A stretch of DNA of 64,000 nucleotides from Bacteroidota bacterium (GCA_009773455.1 WSXU01000005.1:1-64000), one strand, 5' to 3'. Positions 1-10,800 are shown, counted from the first letter of the stretch. Numbers and translations: made by a program. Notes: generated from the letters alone by a model not told the origin.

Positions 1-608
1 CTGAAGATTATAACATTAACATCCTGAGTTCGGAAAAGATACTGAACCTGACGGTATACCTTGAAGGTCTGTATGCCGGAAGCGGCAGTATGCGTGAGGC
101 CAACGATGAAACAGGCCCTCACTTCGGATCGGGTATTGCTGATCAGATATCGGTTGAACTGCACAATGAGGTCAACTATGCCACCATCGAACACACCGTT
201 CCCAATGTCAACCTGGGAACCAATGGATCTGCTTCTGTAAGTATACCGGCTGCTTTAAACGGCAACTATTTTCTTACAGTCAGGCACAGAAATTCGATTG
301 AAACAACCTCAGCTGGTCCGGTGTCGTTTGCCGGTCCGGTCATCGACTTTGCATTTGATGCTCCTTCCAATGCATACGGTGGAAACCTCCTTGAGATGAT
401 TGACGGCAGGTATGTAATCTTTGGCGGGGATGTGAACCAGGACGGAAGTATAGATACCGGCGACGGCACACCGGTAGACAATGACCAGTTCGGCTTTGTT
501 GGCGGATATGTTAACACAGACATCAATGGTGACGGAACAGTTGACACTGGCGACGGAACCATAGTCGATAACAACCAGTTTAATTTTGTCGGAACTATCC
601 TGCCCTGA
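1..608 (+). CDS. C-terminal part of exported protein with GEVED tail and dockerin-like module (5' truncated by window)
   Basis: The reading frame is open from base 3, well before the ATG at 90 given in the ORF track, and the upstream residues (EDYNINIL) match the end of the GEVED domain in the next gene, so the true start lies outside the window. Bases 36-605 encode the 190-residue module shared by five proteins here: a beta-rich part containing HRNSIETT, then two Ca-loop motifs (DVNQDGSIDTGD and DINGDGTVDTGD) 30 residues apart. The protein ends right after the second loop, with no T9SS type A domain. It is probably a tandem paralogue of the gene at 740. The catalytic or binding domain cannot be seen. 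Confidence 0.85.
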   Translation, partial: EDYNINILSSEKILNLTVYLEGLYAGSGSMREANDETGPHFGSGIADQISVELHNEVNYATIEHTVPNVNLGTNGSASVSIPAALNGNYFLTVRHRNSIETTSAGPVSFAGPVIDFAFDAPSNAYGGNLLEMIDGRYVIFGGDVNQDGSIDTGDGTPVDNDQFGFVGGYVNTDINGDGTVDTGDGTIVDNNQFNFVGTILP

Positions 609-628
609 CAGGAAAAATTATTAATTCC

Positions 629-671
629 GGAATTCAATATGTGGGATCTTAACAACCACATATTGAATTCC
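629..671. terminator. Perfect 16-bp hairpin after the first array gene
   Basis: ggaattcaatatgtgg at 629-644 is exactly complementary to 656-671, with an 11-nt loop. No T-run follows, so this may be a 3'-end stabiliser or processing hairpin rather than a classical rho-independent terminator. Confidence 0.5.
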
Positions 672-706
672 TTCTGAATCATTGCCCGATTTTATTGACT
701 TATTAT

Positions 707-714
707 TAAATTTG
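707..714 (+). promoter_or_regulatory. Candidate Bacteroidota -7 box (TAAATTTG)
   Basis: Matches the TAnnTTTG consensus and lies 25 nt upstream of the ATG at 740. Only a weak -33 candidate (attg at 681-684, spacing 22) is present. Confidence 0.4.
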
Positions 715-739
715 AGAATTAACCCTAAATACGAAAGAT

Positions 740-3700
740 ATGAAAAGACTGTACGCATTACTGATCGTCTTATTGGTTTTTCTGGCCACAATCACCACAG
801 GTTATGGGCAGAAAACCGGTAAAAAGTACAATGATAAGGTCGATACCCGTATTGACAATATGAAATACTGGATGAAGATGGCTGAAAAAGGCCTCATCCC
901 GTACAGCCCAAAAATTCCATATCCTCCGGCAATATACAAGGGCACCCGGTTAAAAGCGAACGGGGTAAAAACAACCAACTCACCCGACGTTCCTGTTACA
1001 AACCTTACCAATGCCACTGAGAGTGAGAATTCGGTTTTTGTTGATCCGACCAATACGGATTTACTGCTGAATTCGAACAATTCGACCTCATGGAGTGGAG
1101 GATCAGTAGGCACACTTTATGGTGCCAGTTATCTGCTTTCGAATGACGGTGGATTGACCTGGGGAGGATCTGTCAATGGAGCCGGAGGTGCCAATTCGGG
1201 AGACCCCGCTGCAGCCATCGGACTTACCGGTCGCCAGTATATCGGATTCATTGACAGCAACAGCGGACAGTCGGTTGCCTGGTCGGCCGACAATGGTAAT
1301 ACCTGGACTTCTGTTGTAGCAGGCCTTCAGAACGGCGACTTGCTGGATAAGAACCATATGTGGATTGACAACAGCCCAACCAGTCCTTACGAAGGGAACA
1401 TCTATTCCTCATGGACCGATTTTGGTGCAAGCGGTTACCCCATCGAGATCGTAAGATCAAACGATGACGGTCTCAGTTACAGCACACCTGTGGGCATCAG
1501 TTCGGCCATCAATGCCGGTAGCCATAATCAGGGTGTAAATATTCAGACAGGGCCCAACGGAGAAGTATATGTTGCCTGGGCTGTATACGACAGCTGGCCG
1601 TCGGATGAAACAGCCATCGGATTTTCAAAATCGACCGATGGAGGCACCACCTACACGACTGCTTCAAGAATCATTTCAAATCTGAAAGGAATCAGAACCA
1701 GTGAAACATCGAAAAACCACAGGGTAAATTCATTCCCCGTAATGGCAACTGATATCAGTGGTGGACCCAACAACGGGAACATCTATATTGTATGGTCCAA
1801 TTACGGCTATCCCGGTACAAATACAGGAACGAATATCAGTGTTTATATGATTCGTTCAACCAATGGCGGAACAAGCTGGTCAGCCCCTGTAAGGGTAAAC
1901 CAGGGACCCAATGTCGATGGCAAGGAAGCTTACTTCCCCTGGATCAGCTGCGACCCGGAAACCGGTGTACTGAGCGTGGTATTCTATGATGACAGAAATG
2001 TTTCAAGTACACAATGTGAAGTATTCACCTCATATTCAACAGACGCCGGCAATACCTGGACCGATTTTCAGGTGAGTGATGTATCTTTTACCCCTGCAGC
2101 GATCCCGGGTCTGGCCGGTGGTTATATGGGTGACTACCTTGGCATCACATCACGGGGTGGAAAAGTATTTCCCTGCTGGACTGACAATCGTGGTGGATTA
2201 TACATGACGTATGTTTCACCGTTTGAACTCGGATTAAATGCAGGATTTACCGCAAGCAGCACGACTTCATGTACAGGGTCAGGCATCACCTTCACCAGCA
2301 CTTCAACCGGCCCTCCCACAAGCTGGAACTGGAGTTTCCCCGGCGGAACACCTTCTTCCTATGTTGGTCAGTATCCGCCAGTCGTTACCTATGCAGCAGC
2401 AGGTACCTATGATGTTTCTTTAACTGTATCCGATGGTGTAACTACCGACACGGAGACCAAAACCGGATTTATAACCATTAAGAATCTGATTGCAGATTTT
2501 ACAGGCTCACCCACAACTGTTATTATCGGCAACACAGTAACATTTACTGACAATTCGCAATGCGGTGCAACAGCATGGACCTGGTCTTTCCCGGGTGGAA
2601 CACCATCATCCTTTGTTGGTCAGACCCCTCCGGCCATCACTTACAGTACCCTGGGAACCTATGATGTATCGCTCACAGTTACAAAACCAGGATTTACCGA
2701 CACTAAAACCAGGACCGGCTATATCACGGTTTCTCCCCCGATATTCAATATGACCAATGGAACCATAACCACCTGTTCAGGCGACTTCTACGATTCAGGC
2801 GGAGCTTCAGGGGCTTATCAGAACAATGAAAACTTCACCATGACCTTTTACCCGTCAACACCGGGTGCCATGATCAGGTTCAATTTTAGTTCCTTTGCCA
2901 CAGAATCGGGCTATGACTACCTGAGTATCTATGATGGTACAAGCACCTCAGCCACCCTCATCGGCACTTATAACGGTTCAACAGGTCCGGGCATTGTTAC
3001 GGCCAACAACGCATCCGGTGCACTTACCTTCTACTTTACATCCGACGGAAGTGTAACCCCCGCAGGATGGGAAGCATCCATCAGTTGCTATGCTCTTACC
3101 GATCCGCCGGTGGCAGCCTTTACCGCTTCAGATGTAACCACAGCCATCAATTCAACCGTCTTTTTTACCGATCAGTCGGTGAATACACCCACCTCCTGGT
3201 TATGGAGTTTCAGTCCGAATTCTGTAGTCTATGTCGGTGGAACCAGCGCTACTTCACAAAATCCGCAGGTGCAGTTTACCGCCATCGGACAATATACCGT
3301 ATCACTAACGGCAACCAATGTAAACGGGTCAGATTCAGAAGTTAAAGTGGATTATATTGATGTAATTCTTTTTGATTATTGTATTCCGACTTATTCATAC
3401 GGAACCGGTGCAGGCGATTACATCACACTTGTACAGCTCGGGAGCATCAATAACGCCACCGGTGCTTCTGCAAGCCCATATTATACATACTACAGTGCCC
3501 TTTCAACGGATCTGAACCCCGGAACAGAGTACACCATAACCCTCAGCCCAGGGACATACGGAAGCGGTAATAACATCTCTGTCTGGATCGATTTTAATCA
3601 GAACGGTGTTTTTGATGCTGTTGAGAAACTGGGAAATATTGATGTTCCGCCAACACCTTCAACCGGAACCATCACTTTCACTGTTCCGGTTGATGCTACA

Positions 3701-4390
3701 AACGGCACCACCCGGATGCGTGTCCGTGAAGTATGGGCCAACAGTAACTTTGACCCATGTCTCAGTTACAGTTACGGTGAAACAGAAGATTACAATGTCA
3801 ATATTCTGGGTTCTGATAAAACCCTCAACCTGACTGCACGCCTCGAAGGTCTTTATTCCGGAGGAGGCAATATGAATGAGGCAAATGATGAAAATGGCCC
3901 ACATTTCGGTGCCGGCGTAGCCGACCAGATTGTAGTTGAACTTCACAACGGGTCAAACTACAACATCATTGAATACACAATTCCGGCTGTTAACCTCAGC
4001 ACCAGTGGCACTGCCTCTGTAACGCTGCCCCAGACATACAACGGAGATTATTATATTACCATCAGACACCGGAATTCCATAGAAACCACAACCTCTTCAC
4101 TGGTTTCCTTTGCCGGTCCGGTCATTGATTATGCATTTGACCTGCCGGCCAGGGTATATGGCGGCAACCTTTTGCTCATGGTTGACGGAGAGTATGTAAT
4201 CTATGCCGGCGATGTAAATCAGGACGGAACTGTTGATACCGGTGACGGAACCCCGATCGATAACGACCAGTTCAATTTTGTCTCAGGCTATGTTATTACC
4301 GATATCAATGGTGACGGAACTGTTGATACCGGCGATGGAACTTTTGTTGACAACAACCAGTTCGGGTTCGTGGGATCGATTCTTCCTTAA
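740..4390 (+). CDS. Exported sialidase-fold (BNR) protein with PKD, CUB and GEVED domains and dockerin-like C-terminus
   Basis: The 1216-residue protein opens with a signal peptide (cleavage likely after GYGQ). Residues about 85-495 look like a sialidase/BNR beta-propeller, with repeated S-x-D-x-G-x-T/S-W Asp-box-like motifs such as SNDGGLTW and SADNGNTW. Two PKD domains follow (about 497-580 and 582-663, each with a WSFPGG motif), then a CUB-like domain (about 677-783), a third PKD (about 787-875), a GEVED domain (about 884-1023, WIDFNQNG and GETEDY) and the shared 190-residue module (1027-1216). The architecture suggests a secreted surface protein that binds or cleaves glycans or glycoproteins. 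Sialidase activity itself is not supported, because I did not find the arginine triad. Terminator-like hairpins flank the gene. Confidence 0.85.
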   Translation: MKRLYALLIVLLVFLATITTGYGQKTGKKYNDKVDTRIDNMKYWMKMAEKGLIPYSPKIPYPPAIYKGTRLKANGVKTTNSPDVPVTNLTNATESENSVFVDPTNTDLLLNSNNSTSWSGGSVGTLYGASYLLSNDGGLTWGGSVNGAGGANSGDPAAAIGLTGRQYIGFIDSNSGQSVAWSADNGNTWTSVVAGLQNGDLLDKNHMWIDNSPTSPYEGNIYSSWTDFGASGYPIEIVRSNDDGLSYSTPVGISSAINAGSHNQGVNIQTGPNGEVYVAWAVYDSWPSDETAIGFSKSTDGGTTYTTASRIISNLKGIRTSETSKNHRVNSFPVMATDISGGPNNGNIYIVWSNYGYPGTNTGTNISVYMIRSTNGGTSWSAPVRVNQGPNVDGKEAYFPWISCDPETGVLSVVFYDDRNVSSTQCEVFTSYSTDAGNTWTDFQVSDVSFTPAAIPGLAGGYMGDYLGITSRGGKVFPCWTDNRGGLYMTYVSPFELGLNAGFTASSTTSCTGSGITFTSTSTGPPTSWNWSFPGGTPSSYVGQYPPVVTYAAAGTYDVSLTVSDGVTTDTETKTGFITIKNLIADFTGSPTTVIIGNTVTFTDNSQCGATAWTWSFPGGTPSSFVGQTPPAITYSTLGTYDVSLTVTKPGFTDTKTRTGYITVSPPIFNMTNGTITTCSGDFYDSGGASGAYQNNENFTMTFYPSTPGAMIRFNFSSFATESGYDYLSIYDGTSTSATLIGTYNGSTGPGIVTANNASGALTFYFTSDGSVTPAGWEASISCYALTDPPVAAFTASDVTTAINSTVFFTDQSVNTPTSWLWSFSPNSVVYVGGTSATSQNPQVQFTAIGQYTVSLTATNVNGSDSEVKVDYIDVILFDYCIPTYSYGTGAGDYITLVQLGSINNATGASASPYYTYYSALSTDLNPGTEYTITLSPGTYGSGNNISVWIDFNQNGVFDAVEKLGNIDVPPTPSTGTITFTVPVDATNGTTRMRVREVWANSNFDPCLSYSYGETEDYNVNILGSDKTLNLTARLEGLYSGGGNMNEANDENGPHFGAGVADQIVVELHNGSNYNIIEYTIPAVNLSTSGTASVTLPQTYNGDYYITIRHRNSIETTTSSLVSFAGPVIDYAFDLPARVYGGNLLLMVDGEYVIYAGDVNQDGTVDTGDGTPIDNDQFNFVSGYVITDINGDGTVDTGDGTFVDNNQFGFVGSILP
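3818..4387 (+). repeat. 190-codon C-terminal dockerin-like module, copy 2
   Basis: Starts KTLNLTARLEG and ends with the last codon before the stop. It is exactly 570 nt, as are the copies at 36-605, 7083-7652, 12646-13215 and 17918-18487. It contains two DxNxDGxxDxxD loops. Confidence 0.85.
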
Positions 4391-4430
4391 AAGTAAAAAT
4401 CCCCTGCTTCGACAGGGGATTTTTACTTTT
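4389..4430. terminator. Bidirectional rho-independent terminator, 18-bp perfect stem
   Basis: 4389-4406 is fully complementary to 4413-4430, with a 6-nt loop (cttcga), a GC core CCCCTG/CAGGGG and A/T flanks that give T-rich ends on both strands. Confidence 0.9.
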
Positions 4431-4493
4431 ATTAAAAAGATTTCAAGTATTAAAAACAATAATTAATTAAGTCGAACAAAAACATTAAATATC

Positions 4494-7400
4494 ATGAGAA
4501 CAAAACTCCCTTTAGTCTTCACTGCCTTGTTGCTGTTGGTCCTTTTTTTAGGAAACAACAAAAATACGACAGCCCAGATCTATGCCCCTGAGGGTCTGAA
4601 CATGCCTGGTGCATGGAACGGATGGACCAATCCTCCGACAAACAATCTTGCTCTTGCAAGCTACACCCAGGTTTCGGGTGGCCGTGTTACCAAAATTTTA
4701 CCTGCCATTCCGGGAGGACAAACCCGCTGGCAAACCATTATCAGTGCAGCAGCATCCGGTGGTGACGTTACCGGGGGCACCCATCAATGGGTGTTTACCA
4801 GCGGTTCGACAGGAACCCCATGGAGCAACAAATGGGCAGCCGTTACAGTTAGCCTGAATACCCTTCAAAACTATACCTACAGTGGAGCCGCTGCCAACAG
4901 CAGCATTACCCTGACCAATGGCAAGTGGTATTCCATGAACTGGAAAGACAGCGGCTATACCGGGACACAGGCCATTTTCATGGAAACTAGTGCCCAACCG
5001 GTAGATCTGGCTTCATTGAGTGTACCTTCATCGGTTGCTGCGAATCAGGCTGCCACCATAACACTTACAACAAGCAATACTCCGGCTGCCGAAGAACTTT
5101 TTTACCTTCTTTATTCAACAAATAACTGGGTAACTTCAGCCATTACATCCTTCACCATGACCGGGAGCAGCGGCACAGCCACCATTCCGGGTCAAAGCCC
5201 CGGTGCAGTGGTTAAATACTACGCCTTTAGCTCTACTGTAAGCAGTATTACAAATAATTACGATCTGTATACAATCAAATTGAATAGCAATGGAGGTAAT
5301 TACTTCAGCTATACTGTGAGCGGACTCAGCACACAAGCCGAAATTCTTGGCTTCACAATGGCTGAACAGGTAGCACCGGCGGTGATCAACCCACTTACAG
5401 CTACGGTTACCCTGGAAGTTCTTCCCAATACACCGTTAACAGCCCTGATTCCCACAATCACCGTTTCAGCCGGGGCCTCCATCAATCCTGCCAGCGGTGT
5501 TGCCCGTGATTTTACCAGCCCTGTAACCTATACAGTTACTGCAGAAGACGGCACAACAACAAAGGTATGGACAGTAACCGTAACCAACGCTGTCCCGAAT
5601 TATGGCTTACAGAATAACGATGGTGTTAATCTGCCAACAATGACTTACTGGTATACCGGCCAGGGGGCTGACATTACACAGAAAGGATCAGAGTTTACAG
5701 GTCAGAACCTTGGAGCTTTGAGCAGTCTCATCATCAAAGGATCTTCATTTAAGACCTATAAGACCGGAACCGGTGATGTTACCGGCGCACAGTTTAAATA
5801 TAAGGTATGGAGCACCACAGGTACCGAACCCGTTGATTATACCCTCCGGAATGTAAACTGGACCAGCAATGATGGCGACGGAAATCAGACTTGGGCTGGT
5901 TTTGGCGCGCAGATTGCCATTACTGACGGACTTGTTGCCGGAAATTACAACCTGAAGATATTCTTCACCATCACCGGAACAGGTATCGCAGGACAGACCG
6001 AAGACGGTCCGTTCACAGCAACATTTGAAGTACAGGAATTAAGCACCGAAGCCGAGATTCTGACTTTTGAACTGGCCGAGCAAACAGGTCCGGCTACCAT
6101 CAACAGCGGGGCAGCTACCGTAAATATTGAAGTAGCCTATGGCACCGTACTCACAGCATTAACTCCGACCATAACCGTATCAGCGAATGCAACCATCAGC
6201 CCCGACAGTGGCATTACCCTCGATTTTACCGGTCCTGTTACCTACACGGTAACCAGTGAAAGTTTATCGGAAAAGGTTTGGACAGTAACAGTTACTGTTG
6301 CTCCACCGCCATCCATCAACTGGGCAAACCTGCAGTGGCCTCAGTCAGGAAGCATCGTAGTTAACGGATCGTACAATGTTTACGGGCAGGTTTATGCCAA
6401 CGGAATTACCAATGGTGCAGGACAGGGTGCCGGGATACAGGCCTGGATAGGTTACAGTACCGACAACACAAATCCTGACTCATGGACAAACTGGATCCCG
6501 GCCTCTTTCCAGGGGGATGCCGGTAACAACGATGAGTATTTTGCAGATCTCGGCGCGGCCATTTCAACAGCCGGAACCTACTATTATGCAACCCGCTTCC
6601 AACTGGATGCCCAGGCTTTTGTCTATGGTGGTTTCCAGGGCGGATTCTGGGACGGTATTAACAATGTCAGCGGACAACTTACCATTTCAGGACCATCCAT
6701 CGCCTTTGCCAACCTGCAATGGCCTGCCGACGGTACCATTACCCCAAACCAGGAATTCAATGTATATGCCCAGGTCTATGCCGATGGCTATACAAATCAG
6801 CCGGGTCAGGGTACCGACATTCAGGCATGGATAGGTTATAGTACCGATAACACCAACCCTGACAGCTGGACCAACTGGATTGCTGCCACTTATCTTTCTG
6901 ATGCCGGAAACAACGATGAATACTTTGCCAACCTGGGCGCTGTAACCGGCACTCCCGGTACCTATTATTATGCTTCACGTTTCCAGCTTGGCACAGGCGC
7001 CTTTGTATATGGCGGATTCAGCGGAGGTTTCTGGGATGGCATCACGAATATCTCGGGTGTGCTCACCGTAAATGCCGGCGATAAAACTTTAAACCTGAAC
7101 GTATTGCTTGAAGGCCTTTACGATGGAAATGGTTTAATGAGGCAGGCCAATGGTGAAACAGGCCCGCAATACGGCCCCGGAATCGCTGACCATATCACAG
7201 TTCAGCTTCACAATGATGCTGACTATGGAATTATTGAACAATCTTATCCCGATGTCGAACTCGGTACCGATGGTATTGCTACAGTCACTGTTTCATCACT
7301 GTTATCAGGATCTTATTATCTGAGCATTGTACACAGGAACTCCATCGAAACAACCTCGGCTCTTCCGGTTTCCTTTGCAGCACAGTCCATTACCTATAAC

Positions 7401-7655
7401 TTTGATAATCCAGCTTCGGCTTTCGGAAATAATCTTGTACAGATGATCGACGGATGGTATGCCATCTTCGGAGGAGATGTAAATCAGGATGGTTTTGTTG
7501 ATACAGGTGATGTAACACCGCTAGACAATGATCAGTTCAATTTTACCATGGGCTATGTTCCAACCGATGTTAATGGTGATGGATCGGTCGATACCGGTGA
7601 TATCACCATTGTCGACAATAACCAGTTCAACTTCGTCGGAGCTGCTCTTCCTTAA
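4494..7655 (+). CDS. Exported multi-domain protein with starch-type N-module, two DUF5018-like and two ANLQWP modules, dockerin-like C-terminus
   Basis: The protein has 1053 residues and a signal peptide ending near NTTAQ. Its N-terminal module (about 29-170, GLNMPGAWNGW) is shared with the neighbouring GH13 enzyme. Two DUF5018-like domains (about 277-365 and 514-602, each with AEIL and WTVTVT motifs) bracket a region of unknown type. Two ANLQWP modules follow (about 607-733 and 735-860), then the 190-residue dockerin-like module (864-1053). No catalytic domain is recognisable, so a carbohydrate-binding role beside the amylase-family enzyme is the best guess. Position and shared modules suggest it works together with the downstream gene. 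The start has a normal signal peptide, and a strong terminator lies just upstream. Confidence 0.8.
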   Translation: MRTKLPLVFTALLLLVLFLGNNKNTTAQIYAPEGLNMPGAWNGWTNPPTNNLALASYTQVSGGRVTKILPAIPGGQTRWQTIISAAASGGDVTGGTHQWVFTSGSTGTPWSNKWAAVTVSLNTLQNYTYSGAAANSSITLTNGKWYSMNWKDSGYTGTQAIFMETSAQPVDLASLSVPSSVAANQAATITLTTSNTPAAEELFYLLYSTNNWVTSAITSFTMTGSSGTATIPGQSPGAVVKYYAFSSTVSSITNNYDLYTIKLNSNGGNYFSYTVSGLSTQAEILGFTMAEQVAPAVINPLTATVTLEVLPNTPLTALIPTITVSAGASINPASGVARDFTSPVTYTVTAEDGTTTKVWTVTVTNAVPNYGLQNNDGVNLPTMTYWYTGQGADITQKGSEFTGQNLGALSSLIIKGSSFKTYKTGTGDVTGAQFKYKVWSTTGTEPVDYTLRNVNWTSNDGDGNQTWAGFGAQIAITDGLVAGNYNLKIFFTITGTGIAGQTEDGPFTATFEVQELSTEAEILTFELAEQTGPATINSGAATVNIEVAYGTVLTALTPTITVSANATISPDSGITLDFTGPVTYTVTSESLSEKVWTVTVTVAPPPSINWANLQWPQSGSIVVNGSYNVYGQVYANGITNGAGQGAGIQAWIGYSTDNTNPDSWTNWIPASFQGDAGNNDEYFADLGAAISTAGTYYYATRFQLDAQAFVYGGFQGGFWDGINNVSGQLTISGPSIAFANLQWPADGTITPNQEFNVYAQVYADGYTNQPGQGTDIQAWIGYSTDNTNPDSWTNWIAATYLSDAGNNDEYFANLGAVTGTPGTYYYASRFQLGTGAFVYGGFSGGFWDGITNISGVLTVNAGDKTLNLNVLLEGLYDGNGLMRQANGETGPQYGPGIADHITVQLHNDADYGIIEQSYPDVELGTDGIATVTVSSLLSGSYYLSIVHRNSIETTSALPVSFAAQSITYNFDNPASAFGNNLVQMIDGWYAIFGGDVNQDGFVDTGDVTPLDNDQFNFTMGYVPTDVNGDGSVDTGDITIVDNNQFNFVGAALP
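6315..7074 (+). repeat. Two tandem ANLQWP modules (about 125 residues each)
   Basis: Both copies share the pattern ANLQWP, AWIGYSTDNTNP, SWTNWI, NNDEYFA, YYA-RFQL and FVYGGF--GFWDGI. Related copies occur in the next gene at 8701-9081, 11848-12231 and 12247-12633. Confidence 0.75.
7083..7652 (+). repeat. 190-codon dockerin-like module, copy 3
   Basis: Begins KTLNLNVLLEG and ends at the last sense codon. It is 570 nt, with Ca-loop motifs DVNQDGFVDTGD and DVNGDGSVDTGD. Confidence 0.85.
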
Positions 7656-7716
7656 CGGATAACACCCCATAAGGAAGTAATACACATTTTTTTTGATGCA
7701 GGTAACCACTGCTGAG

Positions 7717-7766
7717 ACTTTTGCCAGATGCCAATCCTGATGACCAGGATTGGCTTTGGTAAAAGT
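7717..7766 (+). terminator. Extended hairpin after the ANLQWP protein gene
   Basis: gccaatcctg (7730-7739) pairs perfectly with caggattggc (7745-7754). An outer arm, acttttgcca against tggtaaaagt (7757-7766), pairs with one wobble. No strong T-run follows. Confidence 0.5.
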
Positions 7767-7860
7767 AATCAACAGGTTGCCGGAAACAATTTCACTTAAA
7801 AACCACCGGACCTGAAAGACGGCTGATTGCAGAAATCATTTTTTCGTTAAATTATTGAAT

Positions 7861-10800
7861 ATGAAAGTCGGGAGAATCCTTCAACAGATAAAACAAAATG
7901 CCCTGATTGCCTTATTGATGTTCAACCTGGTCATTCCGTTTCCGGGCAACACTGTAGCCCAGATATGGCAGCCAGAAGGATTAAACATGCCCGGCGTATG
8001 GAACAGCTGGACCAATCCGCCTGTTAACAGACTTGCTTTAGCCAGCAGTACCCAGGTCCCGGGGGGAAGGGTAGCAAAAATCCCGACAGGAACACCCCGT
8101 TATCAGACCATTTTCAGTGTTGCAGCTTCCGGTGCTGACCTTATCGGTGGTACTTATCCCTGGTTGTTTACCAGCGGGTCATCGGGAAACCCATGGAGCA
8201 ACAAATGGGCCAATGTTACCGTAACAATGAACAGCCTTCAGAGCTACAGCTACAACACCGGAACTGACAACCAGATCACGGTTGTCAACGGAAAATGGTA
8301 TACCATGAACTGGGAAGACTCCGGTTATACGGGCACCCGTGCAATATTCATGGAAACCAGCGCCCAACCGGTTGAAATAAACAGTGTATCTGTTCCGCTG
8401 CTAGCCAGTGCCGATTCACCGGTCACCGTATCAATCACCCTTTCAGGCCTAAAGAGCCCTGAAGAAATGATCTATCTGCGATACACAACCGATGCCTGGG
8501 TCACATCAGGAATACAGCAGGTGACCATCACCGGAAATTCAGGTACAGCGATAATTCCTGGTCAGCCAGGTGGAACCGTTATTTCCTGTTATGCTCTTTC
8601 ATCAACCATCACAAGTCTCTCTTCAAATTTTGACCTGCAGACAATCAAACTGAATAACAATGGAGGTGGGAACTACACGATACCGGTCGGAAATCCTACC
8701 ATAGGATGGGCCAATCTCCAATGGCCGGGCAGCAATACGATTGAACCTGGTCAACCTTTCAATGTTTACGGACAGGTATGGATTAACGGCCTCACCGGGG
8801 GATTGAATCCGGCACCCGGCCTGCAGGCATGGATAGGATACAGCGATTCAAATACAAATCCATCCACCTGGACCAATTGGATTGCCGCCGGCTACAATGG
8901 TGCATCAGGAAGCAACGATGAATTTGTGGCCAACATCGGATCTGTGATTACCACAAGGGATACTTTTTATTATGCCACAAGATATAAGCTGAATGATCAG
9001 GCCTATGTATACGGGGGATATGCCCCGGTAACAGGCGGATTCTGGAATGGAACAACAAACATCAGCGGGGTGCTTATTGTTGGTCACAACATCGATTGCG
9101 GAACTTTCTCAGGCATCATCTCTTCTGACCCGGTATTTCCGGTTCAGAACCAACCGGTAACGTTATATTTTGATGCCACAGCAGGGAATGGTGCCCTGGT
9201 AAATTATACCGGTGATGTATACGCACATACAGGTGTTATTACTAACCTCAGTAACGGTCCTGCAGACTGGAAATACATCAAAACAAACTGGGGGCAGAAC
9301 ACCCCTGAAACCCTTCTCACCCGGGTCGACACCAACCTTTACAGCCTTACAATAAATAACCCTGTCGCCTACTACAATGTCCCGCCGGGAGAAACCATCG
9401 AACAACTGGCTTTTGTTTTCCGGAGTGCAACTGCACAACCCGGTGGTTCATATATCGAACAGCGGAATTCTGACGGATCAGATATTTCAGTCGAAATCTA
9501 TCCACCTGCCCTGGCGGTTAAATTTCTCAATCCTGCAGAGCATCAGTCAGTTCTGGAGAACAATATTCAATTGCCTGTATGCATTGAGGCCCGTCAGAAT
9601 ACCAGCCTCAGCCTTTTTATAAACAACAACCTGCTTGTTCAGGAAAACAACAGTTCGCTGTCGTATATGCTGATTATGCAACAACTTGATCCGGGTGAAA
9701 ACTGGCTTATCGCCGAGGCATCTGACGGAGCTACTCAGGTCAGGGATTCCATCGGTATCTATCTCCGCGGACCTGTACAGGTTGCTGAAATGCCCGCCGG
9801 TGTTCACAACGGCATCAATTATATCAACGACAGCACGGTAACATTGGTATTGCACGATCCGGCAGGCTATAAACAATATGCCTATGCCATCGGTGAATTC
9901 AGTAACTGGGATTACTCTGATGAGAATTATATGAAACGTACACCCGACGGTAAACATTACTGGGTGACCCTTTCTAATCTTCAAATCGGTCAGGAATACG
10001 CTTATCAGTATCTGATTGATGGCAACCTGAAAATTGCCGACCCTTATTGTGAAAAGATTCTCGATCCATGGAATGACCAGTGGATCCCTTCGACAAATTA
10101 CCCGGGACTGAAGCCATATCCTCATGGAAAAACAACAGGAATTGTAAGTATTTTTCAGACAAATTCCACTGGGTTCCAATGGCAGGTTCCTGATTTCACA
10201 CCTCCTGCACTCAACAATACACAGTCTGACCTGCTGATTTATGAGATGCACATCAGGGATTTTGTCGGTTCCCGAAGCATCAACGAAGCTAAAGAGAAAT
10301 TACCTTATCTGAAAGAGCTTGGGGTAAATGCTGTGCAGCTAATGCCGATATCTGAATTTGACGGCAACGACAGCTGGGGTTTCTCACCTAATTTCTTCTT
10401 CGCAACCGACAAGGCTTACGGAAATAAGCAGGCCTATCAGGAATTTATTGATGAGGCACACCGGCTCGGGATGGCCGTTATTATGGATATAGTCCCCAAC
10501 CATGCATTCGGCCTGAATCCGATGGTCCAGATGTACTTCGACCCGAACGCAGCTGGCGGTAGCGGACAACCCTCGGCAAGCAACCCATGGCTCAACGGAC
10601 AGGCCCCGCATCCATACAGCGTTGGTTATGATTTCAACCATGAAAGCCCTTACACCCGTCAGCTCTTTAAAGATGTATTCGGATACTGGCTTACCGAGTT
10701 TAAGATTGACGGTTTCCGTGTTGACCTGTCAAAGGGGCTGACCCAGAATTATACCACAGATTTTGGCGGATGGAATGCTTATGACCAGAGCCGTGTCAAT

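Noticed and set aside
7855-7860. TTG start for the GH13 gene as in the ORF track
   Set aside because: ATG at 7861 two codons later gives a normal signal peptide.
9547-10251. 234-codon minus-strand ORF opposite the GH13 gene
   Set aside because: Antisense shadow with no recognisable protein features.
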